64,000 bases of DNA, from assembly GCA_910584215.1 (NCBI GenBank), contig CAJTYI010000003.1, positions 20,754 through 84,753 of the forward strand, written 5' to 3'. Positions 26,708-35,596 of the stretch are shown here, piece by piece (the stretch's first letter is position 1; each line of letters starts with the position of its first letter). Below the pieces are notes generated by a model that was not told where the DNA came from, ran no database searches, and was given only the letters and a program-made list of their open reading frames with translations. Made by a program: the position numbers and the translations under genes. The DNA is from an uncultured Roseburia sp. (GTDB lineage: Bacteria > Bacillota > Clostridia > Lachnospirales > Lachnospiraceae).

Positions 26708-28032
26708 CTAATGGAGATAAAAAAAGCTCTCCCTGGTATGCTGCTTATCGAAAAGATTATTATATTGTAAAAACTGATACTGCCAAATCTTATCATAACA
26801 GGGCGCCGTCTCGTCTCCGACGTTATAGAGCGCTCCATCTTTTGTAATATAGCCGTTTTTCGTCAGTACAGGTGCTTCTTCATACAACTCTAAAAGAAAC
26901 TTCTGATAACCCGTTAAGGGCGCATCCATCAGCTCCATCAGCTTAACGCCAAGGTAATTGGGGCTGATTTTGTCGATATGCTGCTCTTCGATCTCGTAAT
27001 TCGCCCATATTTTAAAGGGAACCTGGTATTTTTGCAGGTAGTTGTCTTTGTCGCGTTTCATCGAAATATTCGGCTGGTGATCTCCGAAAAATACGACGAT
27101 CACGGGTTCCTCTTGTTTTTCAAAATAGGTGATTAAATGCTCATACGCTTCGTCTGTTTTCTTTAACAGATTGAGATAGACCTGCAGATTTAGCATATCC
27201 GCATATTTTTTGTTCTTTACGGTAATATCCAGCGGCAGGTTGTCATAGATTTCCTGGTAGGGACTGTGATTCTGCATCGTCACATTAAACAAAAACAACG
27301 GCGTCTGCGCGGAGTGATAATCTTCATATAACGCAATGATTTTATCTACATCCGAATAGTCTGAAATATATTTTCTAATCCACTGCGGGTCCTCTACACT
27401 ATCCTCCAATAAAAAATCGTCAAAGCCCAGCGCCTGGTATGCATTCGTGCGGTTATACCCCTTGGAATTAAACGGATGGAGTGCCAGGGCATCATGATAT
27501 CCCATATCTTTTAAATTTCGGATGATAGAAATATGCGGCTCGTCTTTTTTGAGGTAGGACTGATAGGGAATGGCGCCCTCCGCCACGAAAACAGCACTAT
27601 TTCCCGTCAAAAATTCATATTCCGTATTAGCGGTTCCGCCTCCATAAGCAGATACATAAAGTGTTCCATCCACCACGTTATCTGTTAGGCTCCAATAAAA
27701 CGGCAGCGTATCTTCACTTGTCTTAAGGTGATACAATGAAAATTTATTTCCAAAATCAGGAATAAGATAATTGGTGAGCAAATGCTCACAGCCAGCGCAG
27801 TCTTTCTTTGTGCCTGATCGGAAAGATAGTTTTTCCAATGAATACACCAGACACTGAACATCAAAATTGCGGCCGTCAAAAACACTCTTTTCCAGTTCAT
27901 GCCTCCGGTCTCACTATACAAAAGTCCCTTACAGCCTATATAGATCAGTGCGAGTGCCAGACACACATAGCCTACGGTCTCTGTCTTATGAAATTTTTTG
28001 CTCCAAAAACACTCGATTTTCATTTGTTTCAT
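26708..28032 (-). pseudogene. Remnant of an LTA-synthase-family (alkaline phosphatase superfamily) membrane protein
   Basis: Two frames carry parts of one protein. 27685-28032 encodes a membrane N-terminus with three hydrophobic segments, ending SPIILFLILEI. 26708-27847, in another frame, encodes the C-terminal part of the extracellular catalytic domain: LYVSAYGGGTANTEYEFLTGNS, HPFNSKGYNRTNAYQALGFD, LFLFNVTMQNHSPYQ, VVFFGDHQPN. Missing between them are the remaining membrane helices and the start of the catalytic domain with the metal-binding (M/L)NES(F/Y) motif. Frame change plus loss of roughly 200-250 residues points to a deletion. Loss of the motif means no activity would be expected even with frameshifting. 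There is also no ribosome-binding site before the downstream frame. Confidence 0.75.
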
Positions 28033-28155
28033 TAAAAATCTTTTATCCTTTCAACCGTTGCTTTTAACCATTTTTTACATGTTTATTCTCTTTTTCAATG
28101 CACATACTAACCTCGGACAAACGAACAGACGGCTTTTTTGGCGCAAGTTTTTTAA

Positions 28156-28229
28156 CCTGCTGTCAGAAATCCATATTGTTCTTTTTCCCGGACTGCGGCA
28201 GACACATATTCATATGTTCTGACAGCAGG
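28156..28229. repeat. 13-bp perfect inverted repeat upstream of spore protein gene
   Basis: CCTGCTGTCAGAA (28156-28168) and TTCTGACAGCAGG (28217-28229) enclose 48 bp. It lies between the 5' end of the decayed gene and the spore protein gene; role unknown (structured leader, operator or mobile-element trace). Confidence 0.6.
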
Positions 28230-28285
28230 CGATACACTATAGAAGACGAAGCAATTCGTTCAAACATCTAAGGAGGAAGATTACT

Positions 28286-28492
28286 ATGGCAAGGCGTTCA
28301 TCTAACAGAGCAAGCGTACCAGAAGCACAGAGTGCATTAGACCGTTTCAAATACGAAGTGGCTAGTGAGATCGGAGTACCTCTCAAAGAGGGTTACAACG
28401 GCGATTTGACATCTAAGCAGAATGGTTCTGTCGGGGGCTATATGGTGAAAAAAATGATCGAAGCCCAGGAGCGACAGATGTCCGGTAAGTAA
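28286..28492 (+). CDS. Small acid-soluble spore protein, alpha/beta type
   Basis: A 68-residue SASP that coats and protects DNA in dormant spores. It has the family blocks ALDRFKYEVASEIGVPL, with the GPR protease site at the Glu-Ile bond (SEIGV), and NGDLTSKQNGSVGGYMVKKMIEAQE. A strong AAGGAGG site lies 9 nt before the ATG. It should be expressed in the forespore by sigma-G, but I could not place a clear sigma-G promoter. It indicates that the host sporulates or derives from a sporulating lineage. Confidence 0.95.
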   Translation: MARRSSNRASVPEAQSALDRFKYEVASEIGVPLKEGYNGDLTSKQNGSVGGYMVKKMIEAQERQMSGK

Positions 28493-28540
28493 ACCACCTA
28501 AGAGACAGAAAAACATCGTTTGATATTTTTCCAAAAGCTG

Positions 28541-28567
28541 CCGCAGGAAGTATTGCACTTCCTGCGG
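28541..28567. terminator. Bidirectional terminator between spore protein gene and recG
   Basis: A perfect 11-bp stem (CCGCAGGAAGT / ACTTCCTGCGG) with a 5-nt loop, followed on the plus strand by TGGTTTT and on the minus strand by CAGCTTTT. It lies between two convergent genes. Confidence 0.8.
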
Positions 28568-28572
28568 TGGTT

Positions 28573-30633
28573 TTATAGATTCATCTGACGTCTGTCATCT
28601 GTGACATACGAATGTAAATGTAATCTCAGATTCTTGTTATTCTCGTTCTCCAATTCGGGGTCCTCCTCCAAAAGACAATTAACGGAATCGGAAGCCTGCT
28701 GTAATACATAAGCGTCCTGATAGATATCACCCAGCGCGAACTGAAGATCACCGGACTGGCGAATGCCAAAAAAATCCCCCGGCCCCCGCAGTTTTAAGTC
28801 TTCGCTGGCTATCTTAAACCCGTCGTTGGACTCGTTGAGAATGGCGAGACGACGCTCTGCGGTCAAGCTGTGCGAACCATTGACCATAATGCAGTAGGAC
28901 TGCGCGTCGCCTCTGCCCACGCGCCCGCGCAGCTGGTGTAATTGTGCCAGGCCAAACCGCTCCGCGTTCTCGATCATCATGACGGTTGCATTGGGCACAT
29001 TGACGCCGACCTCCACAACCGTGGTCGCGACAAGCACCTGTATCTCATTTTTCAAAAAGCTTTCCATCACACTGTTTTTTTGTTCCGGTTTCATCTGGCC
29101 ATGCAGGATACCGAGCGCGATATCCCCCGGCAGGATCGTGCGCAGCTTTTTTACATAGTCGGTGGCATTTTCCGCCTCGATGCTTTCAGTCTCCTCCACC
29201 AGAGGGCAGATGATATACGCTTGATGGCCGTCCTTGACCTCTTTTTCAATAAACTCATAGGCTTTCGGACGAAAGCGGGTATCTACCACACAATTTTTGA
29301 CCGGAAGTCTCTTTTTGGGCACCTCGTCCACCACGGATATATCGAGATCGCCGTAGAGTATAATCGCCAATGTTCTTGGTATGGGCGTGGCGCTCATGAC
29401 AAGGATATGTGGATTTGACCCCTTTTTGGCAAAAACTTCTCTCTGGCGCACGCCGAAACGATGCTGTTCGTCCGTAATCACAAGCGCAAGGTTGTCATAG
29501 ACCGCTTTTTCCTGAATCAGCGCGTGTGTGCCAATGACCATCGCATTCTGATAGAGCAAAAGCGCCTCATAGGACATACGTTTTTGTTTGGCTGTCATAG
29601 AACCGGTCAGCAGGACAATCGGAATCTTTATGCCAAATTGCTCACAGAGCGCGCGAAACGTCTCATAATGCTGCCTCGCCAGCACTTCGGTGGGCGCCAT
29701 AATCGCAGACTGGCAGCCATTGTGCGCGGTATCGGCCATGGCAAGGAAAGCAATGATCGTCTTGCCGGAACCGACGTCCCCTTGAATCAGCCGCTGCATC
29801 ACATAGGCTCCGCGCATGTCGCGCTTTATATCTGCCAGCGCCCTGATTTGCGCGCTGGTCAGCTCAAATGGCAGTTTCGCGATCAATTCATCGGTAAAAT
29901 GATCTTCTAAAAAGCGAAACTCATTGATCTCTTTGACACGCTTCTCTTTCTGATACTGCATGTCCAGAATAAACAGAAAAAATTCGTCAAATACCAGACG
30001 TTTACGCGCCGTAATCAGCGTATCCATATCGTCGGGGAAATGAATCTGCTTGACGGCGTAATTGTATTCACACAATTGATAGCGGTCGCGAATCTTAGAC
30101 GGCAGATATTCCGTAAAAAGATGTTCTTCCCTTAACACCGCTCGAATCGTTTTTGTGATCAGATTGTTGGACACCCCTCCCGTCAGTCCGTAGACAGGAA
30201 GAAAGCTTTGTTCCATCGCGGCATATTGTTCTTTGGTGTAAATCGTCGGCTGCTCCATGGTAAGTTTATTTTTTTTATTGAAGATCTTCCCATAAAATAT
30301 GTACGTCTCACCCAGGTTCAGCTGATTTTTGATATAGGGCATACGAAACCAGATCAGCTCTATTGTCTGTGTCAGCGTGCCAATTGCTGTCACAGTGATC
30401 GGCATATTGCGCGCTCTCATCACACAGGGACTTTTGATGATTCTGCCGATGACTGCCGCCGTCTCTTCCTCCACGGCCTCGTCGACATACTTGGCCTTTG
30501 GAAACTGGAGATATGTTTTGGGATAATGAAGGAGTATATCACCCACGGTGTATACTCCTAATTTTTCAAACAAACTTGCCGTTTTAGCGCCGATACCCTT
30601 TACCTGGGTAATCGGCGAATTGCGATCCATCAT
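28573..30633 (-). CDS. recG: ATP-dependent DNA helicase RecG
   Basis: Branch-migration helicase acting on stalled forks and junctions. The protein has the wedge/OB domain at the N-terminus (SPITQVKGIGAKTASLFEKLGVYTVGDILLHYP), the Walker A motif in RLIQGDVGSGKTIIAFLA, the helicase box DEQHRFGVRQRE, SATPIPRTLAI, and the motor segment FGLAQLHQLRGRVGRG. I place the start at the ATG 30631-30633, since AAGGAA lies 7 nt upstream; an ATG five codons earlier overlaps that site. Length about 686 residues. It follows yloU-fakA as in Bacillus. Confidence 0.95.
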   Translation of the reverse strand: MMDRNSPITQVKGIGAKTASLFEKLGVYTVGDILLHYPKTYLQFPKAKYVDEAVEEETAAVIGRIIKSPCVMRARNMPITVTAIGTLTQTIELIWFRMPYIKNQLNLGETYIFYGKIFNKKNKLTMEQPTIYTKEQYAAMEQSFLPVYGLTGGVSNNLITKTIRAVLREEHLFTEYLPSKIRDRYQLCEYNYAVKQIHFPDDMDTLITARKRLVFDEFFLFILDMQYQKEKRVKEINEFRFLEDHFTDELIAKLPFELTSAQIRALADIKRDMRGAYVMQRLIQGDVGSGKTIIAFLAMADTAHNGCQSAIMAPTEVLARQHYETFRALCEQFGIKIPIVLLTGSMTAKQKRMSYEALLLYQNAMVIGTHALIQEKAVYDNLALVITDEQHRFGVRQREVFAKKGSNPHILVMSATPIPRTLAIILYGDLDISVVDEVPKKRLPVKNCVVDTRFRPKAYEFIEKEVKDGHQAYIICPLVEETESIEAENATDYVKKLRTILPGDIALGILHGQMKPEQKNSVMESFLKNEIQVLVATTVVEVGVNVPNATVMMIENAERFGLAQLHQLRGRVGRGDAQSYCIMVNGSHSLTAERRLAILNESNDGFKIASEDLKLRGPGDFFGIRQSGDLQFALGDIYQDAYVLQQASDSVNCLLEEDPELENENNKNLRLHLHSYVTDDRRQMNL

Positions 30634-30660
30634 AACTGATTCCTTCATACAATAAGCATG

Positions 30661-30693
30661 TGCCGGCAGATGCCGGCAATCACAATGTGATTG
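30661..30693. repeat. Two adjoining hairpins between fakA and recG
   Basis: TGCCGGCA-GA-TGCCGGCA (30661-30678) is followed at once by CAATCAC-AAT-GTGATTG (30677-30693). They fill most of the gap between the fakA stop and the recG start; no clear minus-strand T-run follows. Confidence 0.75.
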
Positions 30694-30695
30694 TT

Positions 30696-32414
30696 TTATT
30701 CCACCGAAACGACATAATAGTAAATCGGCTGTCCGCCGTCGTTGACCTCCACCTCGACATCGGGGTACTCTGCGACGATGGCGTCCGCAATCTGCTGTGC
30801 GTCTTCCATGGTGGTATCCTCGCCAAAATAGATGCTGACAAGCGAGCTGTCTTCGTCAATCATCTCGCGCAGCATAGCGAGTACCGTAGGCTTAAGCTCA
30901 CGACCGACCGCAAGAATCCCGTCGTCACCGATTCCCATATAGTCATCCTGCCTGATCTCTTTGTCGTCGATCACGGTATCGCGCACGGCGTATGTCACCT
31001 GCCCGGTCAAAACATTGCCGATCTCTTCATTCATGCGCGCCTCGTTATCTTCCACAGAATTGTCGGGAATAAAATTAATCAGAGCGGTGATGCCCTGCGG
31101 TATCGTCTTGGTGGGAATCACAATAATCTGTTTGTCTTCGGCGAGGGAAGCCGCCTGATTTGCCGCCAAGATAATATTTTTATTGTTCGGCAGGATAAAC
31201 ACGGTCTTTGCATTGACATTCTCGATGGCGTTTAACATATCCTCAGTACTCGGATTCATCGTCTGACCGCCCTCGATAATATAATCTACGCCCAGTCCGC
31301 GGAAAATTTCGTTAATGCCCTCGCCGATGCTTACGGAGATAAATCCCATCTCCTTTGGCGGCTCTGTCGGTTCAACTGCCTTTGCGGTCTCCGCCTTTGG
31401 CGCCTCCGCCGGCACACCTGTTCCCTGCATCTCTTTTTCTTTCAGCGCTGATATCTTTTCGTCGCGCTCTAGCTTCATATTCTCAATGATAATGGTAGTA
31501 AGACTTCCGTAAGTGAGCGCTCTCTGCATTGCCATACCAGGGTCATTGGTATGTACATGCACCTTGACAATCTCATCATCAGCCACCACCACAATCGAAT
31601 CGCCGATCGTTTCCAGATAATTTTTTAATTCCTGCTCCCTCGCGTCGGTCATCGGCTTCTCAAGCATAATCAAAAACTGCGTACAGTAAGCAAAGCGTAT
31701 CTCCTGGCTGGCCTGCGCTTCAATATTATAAGAGCTGCCGCCCTCCTGCGCCGCTGTGCTGGCCGTGGAAGCAAAGATCGGCGTATGGTCAATCTCCTTG
31801 CCCTTTAGCGCATCCAACGCACCCTTAGCGACCTCCATCAGACCCTGCCCTCCGGAGTCCACCACACCCGCCTGTTTTAATACAGGAAGCATATCCGGGG
31901 TCCTGCTGAGCACGAGGTCCCCCTCTTTGATTACTTCCTCTCCAAAGTAAATCAAATCGTCCGTCTCGTCCGCAAGCTCGGCCGCCCGTATGGCCATCCC
32001 TTTGGCGACAGTCAGAATCGTGCCCTCTTTCGGCTTCATAACCGCCTTATAAGCGGTCTCCACCGCTTTGCGGAACGCGTCGGATAAAATCTGTACGTCA
32101 ACAGTATCATAGGCGGAGATGACCTTAGAAAATCCACGGAAGAGCTGAGATAAAATGACACCGGAATTACCTCTGGCTCCGCGCAAAGAACCCGATGAAA
32201 TTGCTTTTGCCAAAGACTTCATATCCGCTTTCTCAAGCGCCTCGACCTCTTTGGCCGCAGACAAAATTGTCATTGACATATTGGTACCGGTATCGCCGTC
32301 CGGAACCGGGAATACATTCAACTCATTGATCCATTCTTTTTTTGCTTCCAGATTCCTTGCCCCGGCCAAAAATGCCTTTGCAAGGACTTCCGCATTTATT
32401 GATGTGATTTCCAC
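30696..32414 (-). CDS. fakA: Fatty acid kinase catalytic subunit FakA (YloV, DAK2 domain)
   Basis: Phosphorylates fatty acids bound to FakB for incorporation into phospholipid. The N-terminal DAK2/DhaL domain has NVFPVPDGDTGTNMSMTI and GSLRGARGNSGVILSQLFRG, which bind ADP-Mg; the remainder matches the middle and C-terminal YloV domains (VVADDEIVKVHVHTNDPG; EGGQTMNPSTEDMLNAI; FILPNNKNI). I choose the GTG at 32412-32414 because AAGGAGG lies 8 nt upstream of it; an upstream TTG overlaps that site. About 572 residues. No fakB (DegV) gene is present in the window. Confidence 0.93.
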   Translation of the reverse strand: MEITSINAEVLAKAFLAGARNLEAKKEWINELNVFPVPDGDTGTNMSMTILSAAKEVEALEKADMKSLAKAISSGSLRGARGNSGVILSQLFRGFSKVISAYDTVDVQILSDAFRKAVETAYKAVMKPKEGTILTVAKGMAIRAAELADETDDLIYFGEEVIKEGDLVLSRTPDMLPVLKQAGVVDSGGQGLMEVAKGALDALKGKEIDHTPIFASTASTAAQEGGSSYNIEAQASQEIRFAYCTQFLIMLEKPMTDAREQELKNYLETIGDSIVVVADDEIVKVHVHTNDPGMAMQRALTYGSLTTIIIENMKLERDEKISALKEKEMQGTGVPAEAPKAETAKAVEPTEPPKEMGFISVSIGEGINEIFRGLGVDYIIEGGQTMNPSTEDMLNAIENVNAKTVFILPNNKNIILAANQAASLAEDKQIIVIPTKTIPQGITALINFIPDNSVEDNEARMNEEIGNVLTGQVTYAVRDTVIDDKEIRQDDYMGIGDDGILAVGRELKPTVLAMLREMIDEDSSLVSIYFGEDTTMEDAQQIADAIVAEYPDVEVEVNDGGQPIYYYVVSVE

Positions 32415-32427
32415 GTCAAAATCCTCC

Positions 32428-32787
32428 TTAATCAATCACACGTACACCTTCTACATAAATATTTAACTTTTTCAGCTCCATACCTGTGAACTCTTCTACT
32501 TTATATTTTACGGTTTCGATCAGATTATCCGTCACTGTACTGATGCTGACGCCGTAAGAGACGATCACATGAAAATCAATGGTAATCTTATTGTCTGCAT
32601 CTATGGATACGGTTATTCCATGATTCAGATAATCTCTTTTTAATAATTTGACAAGTCCGTCTTTCATATTGACAGCAGCCATTCCCACGATACCGAAACA
32701 CTCAACGGCAACGGAACCGGCATAAGTAGAGATGACATCAGAATCAATGATCACTTTTCCCAGTGGAGTCTCCATATGTCCTTTCAT
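32428..32787 (-). CDS. yloU: Asp23/Gls24-family protein YloU
   Basis: A 119-residue Asp23 (DUF322) protein: TPLGKVIIDSDVISTYAGSVAVECFGIVGMA, then IDFHVIVSYGVSISTVTDNLIETVKYKVEEFTGMELKKLNIYVEGVRV. Its usual partner is FakA (YloV), whose gene follows by 13 bp; the pair is conserved beside rpmB in Firmicutes. AAAGGAG precedes the ATG by 9 nt. A -10 TATAAT box is at 32831-32836 (minus strand). Confidence 0.92.
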   Translation of the reverse strand: MKGHMETPLGKVIIDSDVISTYAGSVAVECFGIVGMAAVNMKDGLVKLLKRDYLNHGITVSIDADNKITIDFHVIVSYGVSISTVTDNLIETVKYKVEEFTGMELKKLNIYVEGVRVID

Positions 32788-32898
32788 ATCAAAATGCTCC
32801 TTTCAAAGCTTATTGCTTACATTTCTGTATATTATAACCGTTTTTTTGAAAAATGCATAGTCCTGTTTTCGATTTTTTATATTTTTTTTAAAAACCGC

Positions 32899-32927
32899 TT
32901 GCAATCCCATATCGAATCTGCTAGAAT
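32899..32927 (+). promoter_or_regulatory. Promoter for rpmB
   Basis: TTGCAA (32899-32904), 17-bp spacer, TAGAAT (32922-32927), 59 bp before the rpmB ATG. Confidence 0.75.
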
Positions 32928-32986
32928 AAACACGTTGTGAGCCTGTACATAAGCAGGTTTAGAAAGTTACAGGGAGGTGTAAAGCG

Positions 32987-33172
32987 ATGGCAAAGTGTGC
33001 AGTTTGCGGAAAGGGCGCTCATTTTGGCAACAATGTGAGCCATTCTAATAGAAAATCAAACAGAATGTGGAAATCAAACATTAGACGTGTAAGCTGTAAA
33101 GTAAACGGAACGCCTAAGAAATTGTATGTATGTGCTTCCTGTTTAAAATCTGGCAAAGTAGAGCGTGCCTAA
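32987..33172 (+). CDS. rpmB: 50S ribosomal protein bL28
   Basis: A 61-residue ribosomal protein: MAKCAVCGKGAHFGNNVSHSNRKSNRMWKSNIR, then CASCLKSGKV. The CxxC pairs (Cys4/Cys7, and the C-terminal CASC) make this the zinc-binding form. GGGAGG precedes the ATG. It is divergent from yloU and is followed by a strong terminator. Confidence 0.97.
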   Translation: MAKCAVCGKGAHFGNNVSHSNRKSNRMWKSNIRRVSCKVNGTPKKLYVCASCLKSGKVERA

Positions 33173-33192
33173 TTCATTTTTACAATGATTTC

Positions 33193-33230
33193 AAAATCCC
33201 CTGCCGCGGTATCCGTGACAGGGGATTTTT
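33193..33230 (+). terminator. Rho-independent terminator of rpmB
   Basis: AAAATCCCCTG pairs with CAGGGGATTTT, followed by T. The stop of rpmB is 20 bp upstream. Confidence 0.9.
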
Positions 33231-33701
33231 ATATGCGAGGGGAATAGAACCTCTCCCCTATTCGATTGCGCTGAAAATACGCGGAAGAATCCAGCTTTCG
33301 ATTCGTTATATCGGTTATCGATATATTTTAATTTGTCTAAATTTGTCGATAAAGTGACTCTAAAACTACGAAAGACGCAATCCCCTGTTGACACCCATAT
33401 TTCCGTATCATACCATAGTTATAACATCTAAACATTACCTCAAGCATGTCTCTTGTCAATCATCCTATCATATGTATGGAGGTGTTGCCCTTGCAGTTTG
33501 TATTCTGTTATTACTCAATTACTAATTCTTTACTTGATCTCTAACGTTTTTATAGGTATGCTAATCTTCGGAAAGCGGCGGAAATCATGGCATACTTAAA
33601 ATTAAAAACAGAATCTTGTTTATTGGTTTTGGAAAGGAAAGATCTGCCATAATAGTAGAATTTTTTGCTTAAGTTTATAAGGCACATCCAGGGTGAAAGT
33701 T
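33231..33701. other. 470-bp stretch without a recognisable gene
   Basis: No open frame with a ribosome-binding site was found. The left part (33236-33275) holds a hairpin-forming, GGGGA-rich motif that recurs in similar form at 45061-45093. 33300-33360 is AT-rich with overlapping short palindromes (TATCGGTTATCGATATA). The right part must include the promoter of the secreted protein gene; none is clear. Confidence 0.6.
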
Positions 33702-34502
33702 ATGAAATCAATCCATAGACAACTACTACTGGCAATACTTGGGGGCTTATGCCTCTCTTGCAGTTGCGGCAACTCCCCCGCTGTAGCTAATATCGGGGAT
33801 GATACGACACAAAATGCAGCATTCACTGAATCGGAAACTGCCTCTCCCATGCAGGAGGCGTACAAGGAAACTTCAAGCGAAGGGCTACAGGATGCAATGG
33901 AAGAAACAGAATCGATTTGGGATGAAAAACCTTGGGAGAAGATGCGCTGGCAGAATGCCGTAGCGGTGACGGAACTCTCCCCTGAGGAAATCACATTTGA
34001 CTATCAGTCCTTTCATTTTCTCAGCGGAATGAGCGTCGACGAAGTCCAAAAAGCGACCAAACGGGAACTGGACTTTTGGGAATATTGGGGCGACTGCATG
34101 ATTTACATTGATTCCGAGGATATTGAATATTATTTTCTGACCGAACAGGACGCACTCTATGGTATGGAATATAAAGCGCCGGATGCCAACGCCGCCCTGT
34201 CGCTCGCACAAAATTGTTATGACGAAATGTATGCGCTCTACGGTGAAAATTATGTCTATCCGGTGCAATGGGAAATTCATGAAATCGAATCCGTGGAAGA
34301 AATGGATAAGAATAAGTACAAGGACGCCTATGCTGAGACGTGGCCCGTATTATACAACAGCAGGATGGAAGAAAAAGTAAAAGATTCCCTGTTGACAGAC
34401 AAAGTGCGCCTTACCGTGTTTATCCACACACCGGAATATCAGAATCAGGGTCACTATTCCGTTGGGATTTCTCAAAGTTCCAGCCCACTGGATGCGTTGT
34501 AA
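33702..34502 (+). CDS. Uncharacterised secreted protein or lipoprotein
   Basis: A 266-residue protein that starts MKSIHRQLLLAILGGLCLSCSCGNS: a signal peptide with Cys residues in a lipobox-like but non-canonical setting. A Ser/Thr/Glu-rich linker (about 25-80) is followed by a soluble domain rich in Tyr and acidic residues. I recognise no family; the SVDEVQKATKRELDFWEYWGDCMIYIDSEDIEYYF stretch resembles the small beta-alpha units of some bacterial lipoproteins, which is weak evidence. The ATG at 33702 is preferred over a GTG three codons earlier. It is monocistronic, with a hairpin after its stop. Confidence 0.6.
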   Translation: MKSIHRQLLLAILGGLCLSCSCGNSPAVANIGDDTTQNAAFTESETASPMQEAYKETSSEGLQDAMEETESIWDEKPWEKMRWQNAVAVTELSPEEITFDYQSFHFLSGMSVDEVQKATKRELDFWEYWGDCMIYIDSEDIEYYFLTEQDALYGMEYKAPDANAALSLAQNCYDEMYALYGENYVYPVQWEIHEIESVEEMDKNKYKDAYAETWPVLYNSRMEEKVKDSLLTDKVRLTVFIHTPEYQNQGHYSVGISQSSSPLDAL

Positions 34503-34556
34503 AGCCTCCGCACTGCGGCTGTAATCCGGTTCAAAAGACTCCCGTCATTTATAAAT

Positions 34557-34591
34557 GTAAGAACTGTCCGGCAGACGGGCAGTTCTTACAT
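34557..34591. terminator. Hairpin between convergent genes
   Basis: TGTAAGAACTG pairs with CAGTTCTTACA; inner CCG/CGG pairs extend the stem to about 15 bp with a 5-nt loop. T-runs are weak on both sides. It lies between the secreted protein gene and the sugar isomerase gene. Confidence 0.7.
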
Positions 34592-34607
34592 ACATCATCC
34601 TTCAAAC

Positions 34608-35453
34608 TTATACGACAGGCATCTCGTCCCACATTTTCTGGATAAATTTTCTGGACTCCACTGCGTTTTCCGGCACGGTATCCTCAAGCGTCGCATGGAT
34701 AAACGGTTTTCGCTGTTTGATAAACCGGATGATCGGCGTATAATCCATCTCACCCGTCCCGGCTGCACAGGAGATCAGCTTGCCGTCCTCTACCACAAAG
34801 TCTTTGATATGTACCATCGCGATATCGTCACCCAACAGGTCGATGGCCTCCGCGAAAATCTCCTCCCGCTCTTTATAGTTACACATTTCGAGCATATTCA
34901 CCGGGTCAAATATGATCTGAAGGTTCGGTGAATCGATGCGGTCTAAGACTTCCCGCGCCCGCTTTGGGTTACATACAATATGCCGGTACACCGGTTCGAT
35001 CGCAAGGATAACGCCCATTTTTTCGGCATATTCGACCACCGGCTTCACATTTTTGATAAACAAGTCGAGCGCCTCTTTTGTGTGGCATGCCTCCTCGAAA
35101 TGGTAATCCTCGTTCGGCGCGCCGGTCTCCGTGCCCACAACACCGGCGCCTAAGAGGGACGCGAAACGGATATGCGCTTTGTATCGCTCAACCGTCGCCT
35201 TTAACTGCTCCTGATTGGGATTGGCAAGATTCAGGTAACATCCCAAAACTGCGCAGTCCAGCTGGTTTTTGGCGTAAAGATTCTTTAAGTACATGGCAAA
35301 TCCGGGGGTAAAGGCGTCCGTGGCCGTGGAAATGTCTTTCATTACCATAGGAACAGCCATATGAGCGCAGGCAAACCCCTGCTCTTTCGCAATCCTAAGC
35401 CGCTCCTCGATCGGCGCTTCTTTGACATCGTGTAAACGTATTCCCAACTGCAT
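34608..35453 (-). CDS. Sugar phosphate isomerase/epimerase family protein (xylose-isomerase-like TIM barrel)
   Basis: A 281-residue AP-endonuclease-2/xylose-isomerase-like barrel. Metal-binding positions are suggested by LAIEPVYRHIV (Glu), IIFDPVNML (Asp), MVHIKDFV (His) and HATLEDTVP (Glu). The reaction is not known; its place beside uxaA-uxaB suggests a role with uronates or their keto-sugars. GAGGATTT precedes the ATG. A separate -10 box (TATAAT, 35524-35529) upstream suggests it can be transcribed on its own. Confidence 0.82.
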   Translation of the reverse strand: MQLGIRLHDVKEAPIEERLRIAKEQGFACAHMAVPMVMKDISTATDAFTPGFAMYLKNLYAKNQLDCAVLGCYLNLANPNQEQLKATVERYKAHIRFASLLGAGVVGTETGAPNEDYHFEEACHTKEALDLFIKNVKPVVEYAEKMGVILAIEPVYRHIVCNPKRAREVLDRIDSPNLQIIFDPVNMLEMCNYKEREEIFAEAIDLLGDDIAMVHIKDFVVEDGKLISCAAGTGEMDYTPIIRFIKQRKPFIHATLEDTVPENAVESRKFIQKMWDEMPVV

Positions 35454-35596
35454 AGATAAATCCTCGCTTTCTGTTTATTTGCAACATGACGAACGCTTCC
35501 TACATGTGCGATATCATATTTTTATTATACACACAGCGGCACAATTTTTCCACGGATATTTTCAGCATTTCAAACGCAGACCATTCCCTCCTGCTG

